Positions 8,899-18,309 of a stretch of DNA of 61,957 nt are shown here, one piece after another. The DNA lies in assembly GCA_023665865.1 (NCBI GenBank), contig JAMPDC010000001.1, positions 508,795 to 570,751 of the forward strand, read 5' to 3'. Numbering within the stretch: the stretch's first letter is position 1; each line of letters opens with the position of its first letter. The notes beneath the pieces are model-generated. The model searched no databases. It worked only from the letters and a program-made list of their open reading frames with translations, and was not told the DNA's origin. Origin of the DNA: Staphylococcus sp. Its GTDB lineage: Bacteria > Bacteroidota > Bacteroidia > Bacteroidales > Muribaculaceae. The translations under genes were made by a program, and so were the position numbers.

Positions 8899-9825
8899 AT
8901 GGCCATTAAGAAATTCTCAACCAAACCCGGGGCCGAGCGCAACGGTTTCAAGCCCGACGTCATCGAGACGTATCCAGTCGAAGCAGAGACAAAGCTCCTC
9001 GACTTCCTGATCGCATCTATGCCAGATCGCAAACGCACCGCCATCAAGAATCTCCTTAGCCATAATCAGATCGCAGTCAACGGTGTACCGACCACACAGT
9101 TTGACACCGAGCTCCATCCCGGTGACGAGGTGAAGGTCAATCTCACACGCGAGTTCCGTGTATTCTACAACCGCCGTCTGAAACTCGTCTATGAGGACGA
9201 CGACATCATCGTGGTCAACAAAGGCTATGGCCTCCTCTCAATGGGTACCGACAAAATAAAGGATGGTACAGCCTACAGCATACTCCGCGACTATCTCAAA
9301 TGGAAGGACCCGCGCAACAAGCTCTTCATCGTCCACCGTCTTGACCGCGACACCTCAGGCCTCATGGTCTTCGCAAAAACACAGGAAGCCAAAGACCGTC
9401 TCCAGCACAACTGGAACAACATGGTGCTCTCGCGCAAATATCTCGCAGTGGTCGAGGGTAAGCCGGAGCCTGCCGAGGGCGTAGTCAGAAGCTATCTCGC
9501 AGAAAATTCCCGCTATGAGGTCTACTCGACCGACAAGCCTGAGGAGGGACAGTTGGCAATCACCAACTACCGCACACTGCGCAGTGCCAACGGCTACTCG
9601 CTGATGGAGGTGTCGCTCGACACTGGCCGTAAGAATCAGATACGTGTCCACATGAAAGACCTCGGCCATCCAATAGCAGGCGACCGCCGCTATGGTGCCA
9701 AGAGTTCACCCATCCACCGCATGGCGCTACACGCTCAGACGCTCCGCTTCGTCCATCCGATTACACGCAAGGACATGAACTTCACCACCCCCATCCCCTC
9801 ATCATTCGCAAGGATGGTGAATTAG
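8899..9825 (+). CDS. RluA-family 23S rRNA pseudouridine synthase
   Basis: 308 residues. An N-terminal S4-like RNA-binding domain (LLDFLIASMPDRKRTAIKNL, then NQIAVNGVPT) precedes the catalytic domain with HRLDRDTSGLMVFAKT, whose aspartate is the nucleophile. The tail includes KNQIRVHM and GHPIAGDRRYGA, both RluA/RluD signatures. The enzyme isomerises uridine in large-subunit rRNA. RluD-like is the best guess from the S4 domain, but which uridine is modified cannot be read from sequence alone. It is probably transcribed with topA. A bidirectional hairpin separates it from the converging dcp gene. Confidence 0.92.
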   Translation: MAIKKFSTKPGAERNGFKPDVIETYPVEAETKLLDFLIASMPDRKRTAIKNLLSHNQIAVNGVPTTQFDTELHPGDEVKVNLTREFRVFYNRRLKLVYEDDDIIVVNKGYGLLSMGTDKIKDGTAYSILRDYLKWKDPRNKLFIVHRLDRDTSGLMVFAKTQEAKDRLQHNWNNMVLSRKYLAVVEGKPEPAEGVVRSYLAENSRYEVYSTDKPEEGQLAITNYRTLRSANGYSLMEVSLDTGRKNQIRVHMKDLGHPIAGDRRYGAKSSPIHRMALHAQTLRFVHPITRKDMNFTTPIPSSFARMVN

Positions 9826-9966
9826 AATTGAGAATGGAGAATTGAGAGTCGAGAGTCGAGAATCGAGAATTTAAAATAAAAAAATGGAGAGTTTGGAACA
9901 CATAGCCAAACTCTCCATTTTTATTTCTAAAATTGTAATTTTAATTCTCGACTCTCAATTCTCGAC
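9826..9966. repeat. Heptad minisatellite arms flanking a hairpin
   Basis: The gap between two converging genes contains GAATTGAGAATGGAGAATTGA-type heptads then GAGTCGA units (9833-9870) and, on the far side of a hairpin, their inverse (9943-9966, TTCTCGACTCTCAATTCTCG). These are the same heptads as in the array at 4641-5146. Confidence 0.75.
9878..9922. terminator. Bidirectional terminator between the pseudouridine synthase and dcp
   Basis: AAAAATGGAGAGTTTGG (9879-9895) pairs with CCAAACTCTCCATTTTT (9906-9922) around a 10-base loop. The A-run and T-run at the stem ends provide U-tracts in both directions. Confidence 0.85.
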
Positions 9967-12096
9967 TTATTTATCCATCGGGACGGGGAGTTTGCCGGTC
10001 TTGGGAGTTTCGGAAGTGATACCGTCACGCTCAAGCAGCGCGTCAATCGAAGCATCCTTGCCACGGAAACGGCGGTAAAGCTCATCGGGATTCTCAGTAC
10101 CACCACGCTCAAGAATATTGTGGCGGAACGAACCGGCAGTCTCGCTGTCAAAGATGCCATGCTCCTTGAAATGGGCAAACGCATCCGCATCAAGCACCTC
10201 AGCCCACTTATAGCTATAGTAACCTGCGGCATAGCCTCCTGAGAAGATGTGGGAGAATGTGCTGCCTGTCACCGAACCGGCGATCGGATCAAACATCGCA
10301 ACCGATGCGCCGGCCTCAGTCTCGAAACGTTCAGGGTCAGAGACGGGAGCCGTGATGCTGTGCCATGCCATGTCGATAAGACCGAAGTTGAGCTGACGCA
10401 GGCAAGCGTAGGCCGCTCCAAACTGCGACGAGCTGACAATCTGCTTCACAAGCTCGGCAGGGATAGGCTCGCCGGTCTGATAATGACGTGCGAAGCCGTC
10501 GAGAAACTCTTTTTCAGTCAGATAGTTCTCATTGAACTGCGAGGGGAGTTCCACAAAGTCGCGGAGGACGTTGGTTCCTGAAAGCGACGCATAGCGGGTG
10601 TTGGCGAAAAGGCCGTGGAGAGCATGGCCAAACTCATGCAGGAAGGTCTCGACCTCATAGGGAGTCAGCAGCGATGGCTTCGAGCCGGTAGGTTTGGTGA
10701 AATTCATGACGATAGTGACGTGAGGGCGAACCATCTTACCGTCCGCACCGATCTCCTCAGCCTTGAAATCTGTCATCCATGCACCCGGACGCTTGCTCGA
10801 GCGGGGGAAGAAGTCAGTATAGATCACACCGAGATATGAGCCATCCTTATCCATGACCTCATAGGCGTTGACATCAGGATGATAGACGGGGATATCCTTG
10901 TTCTGCTTGAAAGTCAACCCATAGAGGCGTGTGGCCAGGCCGAATACGCCGTCAATCACGTTGTTGAGCTCGAAATAGGGGCGCAGCAACTCCTCATCAT
11001 AGGCATACTTGGCGTTTTTCAGTTTGTTGGAATAGTAGCTGTAGTCCCAGGGCTTGATCTCCATCTTCTCACCCTCAAGCTTTGACGCGAAGTCATTGAG
11101 TTCGGCAAATTCCGCCTTCTGAGCGGGGATGTAGGCATCGCGCAGGGAGTTGAGCAGTTCATAGACCTTTTCAGGGGTCTTGGCCATGGTCTTCTCAAGG
11201 GCATAGTGTGCATACGTCTTGTAGCCGAGGAGGTTTGCGAGTTTCATGCGGGTCTCGGCGATCTCCTTCATGACGGGAAGATTGTTGTAGTCACCCTTCA
11301 CATTGCGGCCGGTGTAGAGACGATACATCTTCTCCCGGAGGTCTCGGCGGTCGCTATACTTCATAAAAGCCATGTAGACCGGCTGGTCGAGTGTGAAGAG
11401 ATATTCCCCCTCACGACCCTTGTCCTTAGCAGCAAGGGCGGCAGCCTCAACCGAGCTTTCAGGGAGGCCGGCGAGGTCATCAGCTCCAAGCCATATCTCA
11501 TAGGTGTTCATCTCCTTGAGCACATTCTGCCCGAAGAGAGTCGTCAGCTCGCTCAGGCGGCTCGACAGACGTGAATAAGTCTCGCGGTCAGCACCTTCAA
11601 GCAGGGCACCGTTGCGCACGAATGAGTCATAGGTGCGTTTGAGGAGCATGGAATCCTCAGTGTTGTAGTTAGCGGTATGGCGGTTGTCGTAGACGCTCTT
11701 CACACGCTTCCACAGCCCCTCGTTGAGTGAGATGGAGGTGGAATAGTCCGAGAGGCGGGGAGTGATTTTCATAGAGAGATCCATCATGTTGTCGTCGCTC
11801 AGAGCAGAGAGCAGCGGCTCGAATACGAGCAGCACACGGTTGAGGTCGGCATCGGCGCGCTCAAGGGCCACGATGGTGTTCTGGAATGTCGGAGCCTCAG
11901 GATTATTGACAATGGCGTCGACAGCCTCAAGGCCGAGACGGATGCCGCGGTCGATGGCAGGCTCATAGTCGGCAAATGTTATCTTGTCAAACGGAGCAGC
12001 TCCGTGGGGAGTCGAGGTGAAGTCCTCGAAAAAGGGATTCTGTGCTTGTATCATAAGAGAGGATGCAGCGAATGCTGACAGTAGGATTTTACGCAT
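9967..12096 (-). CDS. dcp: M3-family metallopeptidase, peptidyl-dipeptidase Dcp-like, secreted
   Basis: 709 residues. A short signal peptide (MRKILLSAFAASSLMIQAQ) suggests export to the periplasm. The family cleaves dipeptides from the C-terminus of peptides or acts as an oligopeptidase. The zinc site HEFGH is at about 487-491 within FLHEFGHALHGLFANT, with the third ligand region downstream (FVELPSQFNENYLTE). MTDFKAEEIG and HVTIVMNFTKP are further family signatures. It lies 68 bases downstream of the TPR protein gene on the same strand and may share its transcript. No exact -7 element is visible in that gap. Confidence 0.92.
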   Translation of the reverse strand: MRKILLSAFAASSLMIQAQNPFFEDFTSTPHGAAPFDKITFADYEPAIDRGIRLGLEAVDAIVNNPEAPTFQNTIVALERADADLNRVLLVFEPLLSALSDDNMMDLSMKITPRLSDYSTSISLNEGLWKRVKSVYDNRHTANYNTEDSMLLKRTYDSFVRNGALLEGADRETYSRLSSRLSELTTLFGQNVLKEMNTYEIWLGADDLAGLPESSVEAAALAAKDKGREGEYLFTLDQPVYMAFMKYSDRRDLREKMYRLYTGRNVKGDYNNLPVMKEIAETRMKLANLLGYKTYAHYALEKTMAKTPEKVYELLNSLRDAYIPAQKAEFAELNDFASKLEGEKMEIKPWDYSYYSNKLKNAKYAYDEELLRPYFELNNVIDGVFGLATRLYGLTFKQNKDIPVYHPDVNAYEVMDKDGSYLGVIYTDFFPRSSKRPGAWMTDFKAEEIGADGKMVRPHVTIVMNFTKPTGSKPSLLTPYEVETFLHEFGHALHGLFANTRYASLSGTNVLRDFVELPSQFNENYLTEKEFLDGFARHYQTGEPIPAELVKQIVSSSQFGAAYACLRQLNFGLIDMAWHSITAPVSDPERFETEAGASVAMFDPIAGSVTGSTFSHIFSGGYAAGYYSYKWAEVLDADAFAHFKEHGIFDSETAGSFRHNILERGGTENPDELYRRFRGKDASIDALLERDGITSETPKTGKLPVPMDK

Positions 12097-12164
12097 GTTT
12101 TCTTTATTGTATGAAATGTAATGATGATTGGTGATTATCAGATAATTAACCCACGCGTGTGAGG

Positions 12165-14369
12165 TCAGAGTTTGTGGCCGAGCGAGGATGAGCGGCGGAT
12201 TGCCTCGTCGATGATCAACCCGAGAGTAAGATCGTCGGCACCGGTCTCGCCGGGGATACTATGCAGATGTTCCTTGAAATCACGCACAAAGGCAGCCGTA
12301 TCGAAACCACCTGAGGCTATGGAACGCGCATACATCCCGACAGCTTCGTCGAGATTGCCGCTCAGCAACTCAATGTGGCCTGCATGGAGATAGTCGGAGG
12401 CCGTAGGGTCGGTCATAAGAGCCGATGAATAGCGTCGGGCCTTGGCTATGTCGCCCTCCAGGATGGCGCAGCGCACGAGCGGACGCGATGTCCTCACGGA
12501 TTCCCCTTGCAGGAACTTCACCTTGTGGAAAAGCTGGACGGCATCATGGATGCGGCCATCCTCCATGAGACAGGTAGCGAGATTGAAGGCAACGGTGGCA
12601 TCGTCGGGGTTTGCGGTGGCAAGGCGCGAGTAGTAGGCCGCAGCCTCTTTCCAGTGGCGCAGCTGACGGTGGCAGAAAGCGAGCCTCTTGAGAGTCCACT
12701 GGCTCTCTGAATTGAGGAGCTCACTCTGCTCATAATATTTCAGAGCCTCGTCGACAGCTCCGAGCATCTGCATGCAGTAGCCCATCTTCTGGAAGATCTG
12801 CGCCGTTGGTGGAACCTCCTCTGAAAGACGGCTGAATATGTCGAAAGCGTCAGAGAAATGCTTGTGTTTGAAATAGAACTCTCCGACAAGCATCAATGTG
12901 TCGGCATCACTGAAGATATCGGCAAGCAGCGGGACAGTCACGAGGTTGAGCGTGGTGGCAAAGGGGTCGGAAAACTCACCCTTGCGGCGGAAAAGCCTGA
13001 AGAAGCGGTAGAGATCCTGGACGTAGCGTCCGGCAATGCGTTCACGCCCTTTCTGCGAAGTGTCGATGTCTCCGAAACTCATCGCCGCCATCTGGTCGGC
13101 ATGGGAGCGGAGCTGTGAGGTCATCATCTGTTTCTGGGCCTCAGGCACCTGCGCGAGCGAAAGGATGACGGAATACTTGTCGCTGTTGCAGAACACCGGA
13201 GCAGCTTCTATCACCTCGCCGAGCATCCTCACCGAAGCATCGCGGCTCCCTCCCACCAGCGAATGGGAACTATGGAAGGGAAGAAACCAGTTGGATATAT
13301 CGTTGAAAAACGGGAAAGTCTTCAGTTTGCTGAACGTTACCATCATCACGTCGCCACCTTCCTCCTGGATCTCCTGAAGCTCCTTGAGTTTGTCGGCCAC
13401 CCCCGATTTGTCGAGCAGCTCGGCCCACTCGGGGTTCTCCTCGATCGACTCGGCATCGGCCGGCATCTTCCCGAGCTTCTCAAGCTCCGGCTGGAGTTTC
13501 ATCATCTCAGGAATCACCTCGTCGGTCAGCTTGCGGCCTATGCGCTCTGTGTCACGGGCTCGGATAAACTGCATCAGAGCCATCTTCACGTCGGCAGCCC
13601 AACCTCCTTCATCGCGCAAGGCATCAAAACGTCTCGCCAAGGCAGGCGACAGGGGGCGTTCACGCCTCATCGACATAACAATCAAGAGCGAGCACAAGGC
13701 ACGGACCGAAATCTCAGCATCGTCCGACGTATAGGCATCCATCAGAAGCCTCAGGCGTCGTTCGTCGGCATATTCCAGCTGTCCCAGAAGGAGCGCACCG
13801 ATGCAGAGCAGCTTCAGATGACGCGGCAGGGAGATATCGGAGAGCAGATTGCCTATGGCTGCGGCGTCGTCGACGGTCAGCGGATAGGTGATCCACACGA
13901 GGTTGAAAATGCGCTTCTCCAGATCCTCGGCCCGGAGTGTGAACTCCCGACCGGCCTTCTCGACATCCTCGGTCAGCATAGCCATCTGCAAGCGCTGGTT
14001 GACACGGCGATATTCACCGAGCAGAGCCGCGACACTTAGGTCGGGCGTGAGTTGCTGGGTGCGCAGGGTGTTGAAGTATAGAGTCGGGGCATCTTCCACT
14101 CTCGAACGGCGGTGGAGCTCATCGGCCAACGAGCGAATGTCGGCCACAATCCCCGCATAGAGCTCCGGACGAGCCGGATCGGGCATACCTTTGAGGGCAT
14201 AGTGGGTCATCAGCTCATAGCTCTCGCGCAGACGCGAGGTGGCCGAACGCAATTCGGGGACAGCCCCAAGAGTGGCCGAGGCATTGTCGAGCAGATCAAG
14301 CGCATCGTTGACACGGCGCTGCGCAAGAAGGCGCTCTATATCTTTGGAAATATCAATATGATGGTTCAT
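12165..14369 (-). CDS. Tetratricopeptide-repeat protein of unknown function
   Basis: 734 residues, no signal peptide and no membrane segment, so probably cytoplasmic. The C-terminal third shows TPR-like helical pairs (HKHFSDAFDIFSRLSEE, AVDEALKYYEQSELL, WKEAAAYYSRLATANPDDATV, GRIHDAVQLFHKVK, GNLDEAVGMYARSI). The N-terminal half is an all-helical region that I do not recognise. TPRs generally scaffold protein contacts. No catalytic motif is seen. The start at 14369 is supported by an exact -7 element 16 bases upstream. Divergently transcribed from dxr. Confidence 0.85.
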   Translation of the reverse strand: MNHHIDISKDIERLLAQRRVNDALDLLDNASATLGAVPELRSATSRLRESYELMTHYALKGMPDPARPELYAGIVADIRSLADELHRRSRVEDAPTLYFNTLRTQQLTPDLSVAALLGEYRRVNQRLQMAMLTEDVEKAGREFTLRAEDLEKRIFNLVWITYPLTVDDAAAIGNLLSDISLPRHLKLLCIGALLLGQLEYADERRLRLLMDAYTSDDAEISVRALCSLLIVMSMRRERPLSPALARRFDALRDEGGWAADVKMALMQFIRARDTERIGRKLTDEVIPEMMKLQPELEKLGKMPADAESIEENPEWAELLDKSGVADKLKELQEIQEEGGDVMMVTFSKLKTFPFFNDISNWFLPFHSSHSLVGGSRDASVRMLGEVIEAAPVFCNSDKYSVILSLAQVPEAQKQMMTSQLRSHADQMAAMSFGDIDTSQKGRERIAGRYVQDLYRFFRLFRRKGEFSDPFATTLNLVTVPLLADIFSDADTLMLVGEFYFKHKHFSDAFDIFSRLSEEVPPTAQIFQKMGYCMQMLGAVDEALKYYEQSELLNSESQWTLKRLAFCHRQLRHWKEAAAYYSRLATANPDDATVAFNLATCLMEDGRIHDAVQLFHKVKFLQGESVRTSRPLVRCAILEGDIAKARRYSSALMTDPTASDYLHAGHIELLSGNLDEAVGMYARSIASGGFDTAAFVRDFKEHLHSIPGETGADDLTLGLIIDEAIRRSSSLGHKL

Positions 14370-14384
14370 AGGCTTCGTATATAT

Positions 14385-14393
14385 GCAAAATTA
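14385..14393 (-). promoter_or_regulatory. Promoter -7 element of the TPR protein gene
   Basis: On the minus strand TAATTTTGC matches TAnnTTTG. It lies 16 bases upstream of the ATG, facing away from the dxr promoter. Confidence 0.6.
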
Positions 14394-14436
14394 CTATTAT
14401 TTCTGCAAAAACCGTGCCAAAATGAGTATTTTTCCG

Positions 14437-14445
14437 TATTTTTGC
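14437..14445 (+). promoter_or_regulatory. Promoter -7 element of dxr
   Basis: TATTTTTGC matches TAnnTTTG and lies 35 bases before the dxr ATG. It fixes the dxr start, since the frame is open much further upstream. Confidence 0.65.
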
Positions 14446-14480
14446 AGTTCATTAAACCAAAATCGCAGACATTCCATTCC

Positions 14481-15647
14481 ATGCCACACAAAATAGCAAT
14501 CCTTGGCTCCACAGGGTCAATCGGAACGCAAACCCTTGATGTCATTTCCCGCTTCCCTGAGCGCTTCACAGCCACAGTGCTTGCAGCAGGCTCAAAAGTC
14601 GAGGAGCTCATCGAGCAAGCCATCAGATTCCGCCCGGCACTCGCCATTATAGCCGACGAAACAAAATATCGACGCCTCCACGAAGCCCTCGCGCCACTGG
14701 GCATCGAGACCGCTGCCGGAAGTCAGGCCATGGCCGACGCCATGGACCGCACAGACTTCGACACTGTGGTCACCGCAACCGTAGGCTACAGCGGACTTCT
14801 CCCCACCATCCGCGCTATCCGCGCCGGAAAGCAGATAGCCCTCGCCAACAAGGAGACCCTCGTAGTGGCCGGCGAACTCATCACCCGCCTTCTCGCAGAG
14901 TCGCCCACCCGGGTCATCCCGGTCGACTCTGAACATTCAGCCATTTATCAGTGTCTCGTCGGCGAAGATCCCTCGACAGTAAGCAAACTCATCATCACAG
15001 CCTCGGGAGGCCCCTTCCGCACCTTTACCCGCGAGCAGATCGAAACCGTCACCCCGGAGCAGGCGCTCCATCATCCACGCTGGAACATGGGGGCGAAGAT
15101 CACCATCGACTCCGCCACGATGCTCAACAAGGCTTTTGAAATCATAGAAGCCCGCTGGCTCTTCGACATCACGCCGGACAGGATTGAAGCAGTCGTCCAC
15201 CCGCAGTCGATCGTCCACTCCATGGTCGAGTTTATCGACGGAGCTGTCAAAGCTCAACTCGGCATCCCTGACATGCGTCTGCCAATCCGCTATGCCCTCG
15301 GCGATGCCTCGCGTCTCCCCTCATCGGAACGTCCACTCACGCTTTCTGACTATGCGCAGCTCACATTCGAGAAACCGGATCCGGAGAAATTCCCCTGCCT
15401 GACCCTCGCTCCCTACGCCCTCAACCGCGGAGGCAACGCAGCCTGCATCATCAATGCGGCCAACGAGGTCGCCGTCCGGGCCTTCCTCGAAAACAAGATC
15501 TCATTCCCGGAAATCTACAGTAGCATCACCCGTGCGCTCGAGACCATCCCATTCACCCAAAGCCCGACACTCGACGACTATGTCGTAACCCACCGCGAGA
15601 CCATAGCCTTCACCGAAAACCTCACCGGGTGCAAAACCAATCTCTGA
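14481..15647 (+). CDS. dxr: 1-deoxy-D-xylulose 5-phosphate reductoisomerase
   Basis: 388 residues from the ATG at 14481 (MPHKIAILGSTGSIG), the family's normal length. The longer open frame upstream runs antisense into the TPR gene and across the promoter and is rejected. Dxr performs the committed NADPH-dependent step of the MEP isoprenoid pathway. Visible are the Rossmann motif LGSTGSIGTQTLD, ALANKETLV, the metal and substrate segment VDSEHSAIYQ, SGGPF and the MGAKITIDSATMLNKAFE segment. It heads a run with rseP, an RlmI-like methyltransferase and a DPP III gene. dxr next to rseP is a widely conserved pairing. Confidence 0.97.
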   Translation: MPHKIAILGSTGSIGTQTLDVISRFPERFTATVLAAGSKVEELIEQAIRFRPALAIIADETKYRRLHEALAPLGIETAAGSQAMADAMDRTDFDTVVTATVGYSGLLPTIRAIRAGKQIALANKETLVVAGELITRLLAESPTRVIPVDSEHSAIYQCLVGEDPSTVSKLIITASGGPFRTFTREQIETVTPEQALHHPRWNMGAKITIDSATMLNKAFEIIEARWLFDITPDRIEAVVHPQSIVHSMVEFIDGAVKAQLGIPDMRLPIRYALGDASRLPSSERPLTLSDYAQLTFEKPDPEKFPCLTLAPYALNRGGNAACIINAANEVAVRAFLENKISFPEIYSSITRALETIPFTQSPTLDDYVVTHRETIAFTENLTGCKTNL

Positions 15648-15716
15648 GCCTGATTCACTCTCAATAACGCTGAGATCCGAGACCGATTCTCGATCCTCTA
15701 TTCTCAATTAACAAAG
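15648..15716. repeat. Degenerate heptad repeat between dxr and rseP
   Basis: Short runs such as ACTCTCAATAACGCTGAGA and CGATTCTCGATCCTCTATTC resemble decayed copies of the GAGTCGA/GAATTGA heptads at 4641-5146 and 9826-9966, in the inverse orientation. No gene or clear promoter element is seen. Confidence 0.5.
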
Positions 15717-15720
15717 TCAA

Positions 15721-17076
15721 ATGGAAACATTTCTCATAAAAGCCCTCCAGCTGATAGTGGCCCTGGCCCTTCTCGTGATCATCCACGAATTCGGCCACTT
15801 CATCTTCGCACGCATTTTCGGCATTAAAGTCGAGAAGTTCTACATGTTCTTCAATCCCTATTTCTCCCTCTTCAAATGGAAACCTAAGGACAAACCCGGA
15901 GCAGACCCTAACAAAACCTCCTGGCGCGACACAGAATATGGCATCGGATGGATCCCCCTCGGCGGCTACTGCAAGATCGCAGGAATGATCGACGAATCGA
16001 TGGACACCGAGCAGATGAAACAGGAACCCAAACCTTGGGAATTCCGCACCAAACCCGCATGGCAGCGCCTCTTCGTCATGGCAGGAGGTGTCCTCTTCAA
16101 CTTCATCCTCGCTATCCTCATCTATGCAGGAATAGCCATGCACTGGGGCACACAATACATCCCGTTTGACGCTGCGACCGAGGGCTTCGACTTTGCCCCG
16201 GCTGCTCAGGAAATAGGATTCCGCAACGGCGACATCCCCTACAAGGCCGATGGTAAACTTCTCGATGCTTCAAAAGGTGACTATCCTTTCCAGATGGTCG
16301 AGGCTGATGTGGTCACTGTCATCCGCAACCACAAGGACACTGTCGACATAGCCATCCCCGACAACTTCATCTTCCGCGCCAGCGAATCGAAAGGCTTCCT
16401 TGCCTACCGTATCCCTGTCTATATCGACCGTATAGTCCCGGGTGAGGCTGCAGCCAAGGCAGATCTCCAAGAAGGCGACCACATCATAGCTATCGACAGC
16501 ATCGCCACCCCATCGTTCACCGAACTGACTGAAGCACTCAGGAAATTTGCCGGCAAGGAGGTAAACATCACTTTCGAACGCGACGGCAATATGATGATGA
16601 CCCAAGCCACACCCAACTCCAATGGTAAACTCGGCTTCCAGCTGCGGCCAATCACCGATATCTATGAGCCGGTCACCATCAACTACAGCTTCTTCGAGTC
16701 ATTTCCCAAAGGCTGGGAAATCGGCACCACCACCCTCGGCAACTATGTCAGCTCGATGCGCCACGTGTTCACCAAGGAGGGAGCCGAAAGCCTTGGCGGT
16801 TTCGGTGCCATAGGCAACATGTTTCCTGAAAAATGGAACTGGCTCAGTTTCTGGGAGATCACTGCCTTCCTCTCTGTAGCCCTCGCCTTCATGAACATCA
16901 TCCCCATCCCGGGACTCGACGGAGGTCACATCATGTTCCTTTTCTGGGAAATCATCCGCGGCAAGGAAGCTCCCGAAAAGGTAGTCATCGTCGCACAATA
17001 CATCGGCATGGCCTTCCTCCTGCTCCTCCTGCTCTATGCCAACGGTAATGATATATTCAGATCATTCTTCAAATAA
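15721..17076 (+). CDS. rseP: Site-2 intramembrane metalloprotease RseP
   Basis: 451 residues, inner membrane. Cuts anti-sigma factors or other membrane substrates within the bilayer. HEFGH at about 22-26 inside the first membrane helix supplies zinc ligands, and the C-terminal IPGLDGGH segment (LDG motif) supplies the third. A PDZ domain lies between (GEAAAKADLQEGDHIIAIDS, about 240-260). Hydrophobic helices flank VLFNFILAILIYAGIA and AFLSVALAFMNIIPIP, and FLLLLLLYANG ends the protein. The methyltransferase gene follows after 3 bases, suggesting translational coupling. Confidence 0.96.
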   Translation: METFLIKALQLIVALALLVIIHEFGHFIFARIFGIKVEKFYMFFNPYFSLFKWKPKDKPGADPNKTSWRDTEYGIGWIPLGGYCKIAGMIDESMDTEQMKQEPKPWEFRTKPAWQRLFVMAGGVLFNFILAILIYAGIAMHWGTQYIPFDAATEGFDFAPAAQEIGFRNGDIPYKADGKLLDASKGDYPFQMVEADVVTVIRNHKDTVDIAIPDNFIFRASESKGFLAYRIPVYIDRIVPGEAAAKADLQEGDHIIAIDSIATPSFTELTEALRKFAGKEVNITFERDGNMMMTQATPNSNGKLGFQLRPITDIYEPVTINYSFFESFPKGWEIGTTTLGNYVSSMRHVFTKEGAESLGGFGAIGNMFPEKWNWLSFWEITAFLSVALAFMNIIPIPGLDGGHIMFLFWEIIRGKEAPEKVVIVAQYIGMAFLLLLLLYANGNDIFRSFFK

Positions 17077-17079
17077 ACC

Positions 17080-18270
17080 ATGTCAGCACCAATCAAAACC
17101 ATAACCCTCAAGAGAGGGAAAGAGGAATCACTCCTGCGCTTCCATCCCTGGGTATTCTCAGGAGCCATCGCCCATCTCCCCGACGGAATCGAAGAGGGTG
17201 AGACTGTCCGCGTCGAAGCCGCCGACGGGCGTCTGCTCGGAGTAGGCCACTACGAGATCGGATCAATAGCCGTGCGTATCCTCGACAGTTCCGAGCGAAA
17301 GATCGACGAGTCATTCTACGCCGAACGCCTCTCACAGGCATGGGAACTCAGGCGAAAACTTGGCCTCATCCGTCCCGACAACTCCACCTTCCGCCTTGTC
17401 CATGGTGAAGGAGACTTCCTCCCCGGATGCGTCGTGGACGTCTACGGCGACACTGCCGTCCTCCAGGCCCACAGCCCCGGCATGCACTATGCCCGCAACA
17501 TCATCGCCGAAGCACTCACTCACCTTGAAGGTGCCGGCATCAGGAATGTCTACTACAAATCGGAGACCACCCTACCCTACAAGGCCCGTCTCGACCCCGT
17601 CAACGACTACCTCATCGGTGGCTATGAGACCAACATTGCCGTCGAAAACGGCCTGAAATTCAACATCGACTGGCTCAAAGGCCAGAAGACAGGCTTCTTC
17701 GTTGACCAACGCGACAACCGCTCCCTGCTCCAGAAATTCAGCAACGGAGCCAAAGTCCTCAACATGTTCTGCTACACAGGCGGCTTCTCTGTCTACGCCA
17801 TGCGCGGAGGCGCCTCGCTCGTACACTCCGTCGACTCATCGGCCAAGGCGGTCACTCTCACCGATGCCAACATAGACCTCAACTTCCCCGGCGACAACCG
17901 CCACAAATCGTATGCCGAAGACGCCTTCAAGTTCCTCGCACGCATGGATAAGGGGGCCTATGACCTTATCATCCTCGATCCTCCGGCTTTCGCCAAACAC
18001 CGCAGCGCCATCCGCAATGCCATGATTGGCTACCGCCGTCTCAACGCCGCCGCCTTTGAAAAAATAGCCCCCGGCGGAATCCTCTTCACCTTCTCATGCT
18101 CGCAGGCTATCAGCAAGGAGCAGTTCCGCCTCGCGGTCTTCACTGCCGCAGCCATGTCGGGGCGCAAAGTCAGGATACTCCACCAGCTCACTCAGCCGGC
18201 CGACCACCCGGTCAACATCTATCACCCCGAGGGCGAATACCTCAAAGGCCTCGTGGTCTACGTCGAATAA
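17080..18270 (+). CDS. rlmI: Class I SAM-dependent rRNA methyltransferase, RlmI-like
   Basis: 396 residues. An N-terminal PUA-like RNA-binding domain (LKRGKEESLLRFHPWVFSGA) and a central RlmI-like segment (QKTGFFVDQRDNR) precede a Rossmann methyltransferase domain with VLNMFCYTGGFSVYA (SAM site) and the catalytic ILDPPAFAK motif. CSQAISKEQF contains the conserved cysteine region. In E. coli RlmI makes 5-methylcytidine in 23S rRNA. Whether this protein has that exact target is inference. It lies in the dxr-rseP run. Confidence 0.9.
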   Translation: MSAPIKTITLKRGKEESLLRFHPWVFSGAIAHLPDGIEEGETVRVEAADGRLLGVGHYEIGSIAVRILDSSERKIDESFYAERLSQAWELRRKLGLIRPDNSTFRLVHGEGDFLPGCVVDVYGDTAVLQAHSPGMHYARNIIAEALTHLEGAGIRNVYYKSETTLPYKARLDPVNDYLIGGYETNIAVENGLKFNIDWLKGQKTGFFVDQRDNRSLLQKFSNGAKVLNMFCYTGGFSVYAMRGGASLVHSVDSSAKAVTLTDANIDLNFPGDNRHKSYAEDAFKFLARMDKGAYDLIILDPPAFAKHRSAIRNAMIGYRRLNAAAFEKIAPGGILFTFSCSQAISKEQFRLAVFTAAAMSGRKVRILHQLTQPADHPVNIYHPEGEYLKGLVVYVE

Positions 18271-18309
18271 AACCGATGGATTAACCAATCACATTACCTC
18301 TTTAATCCA

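Noticed and set aside
14112-14480. Extended N-terminus for dxr
   Set aside because: The open frame runs antisense into the TPR gene and across a good promoter; the ATG at 14481 gives the normal dxr length.
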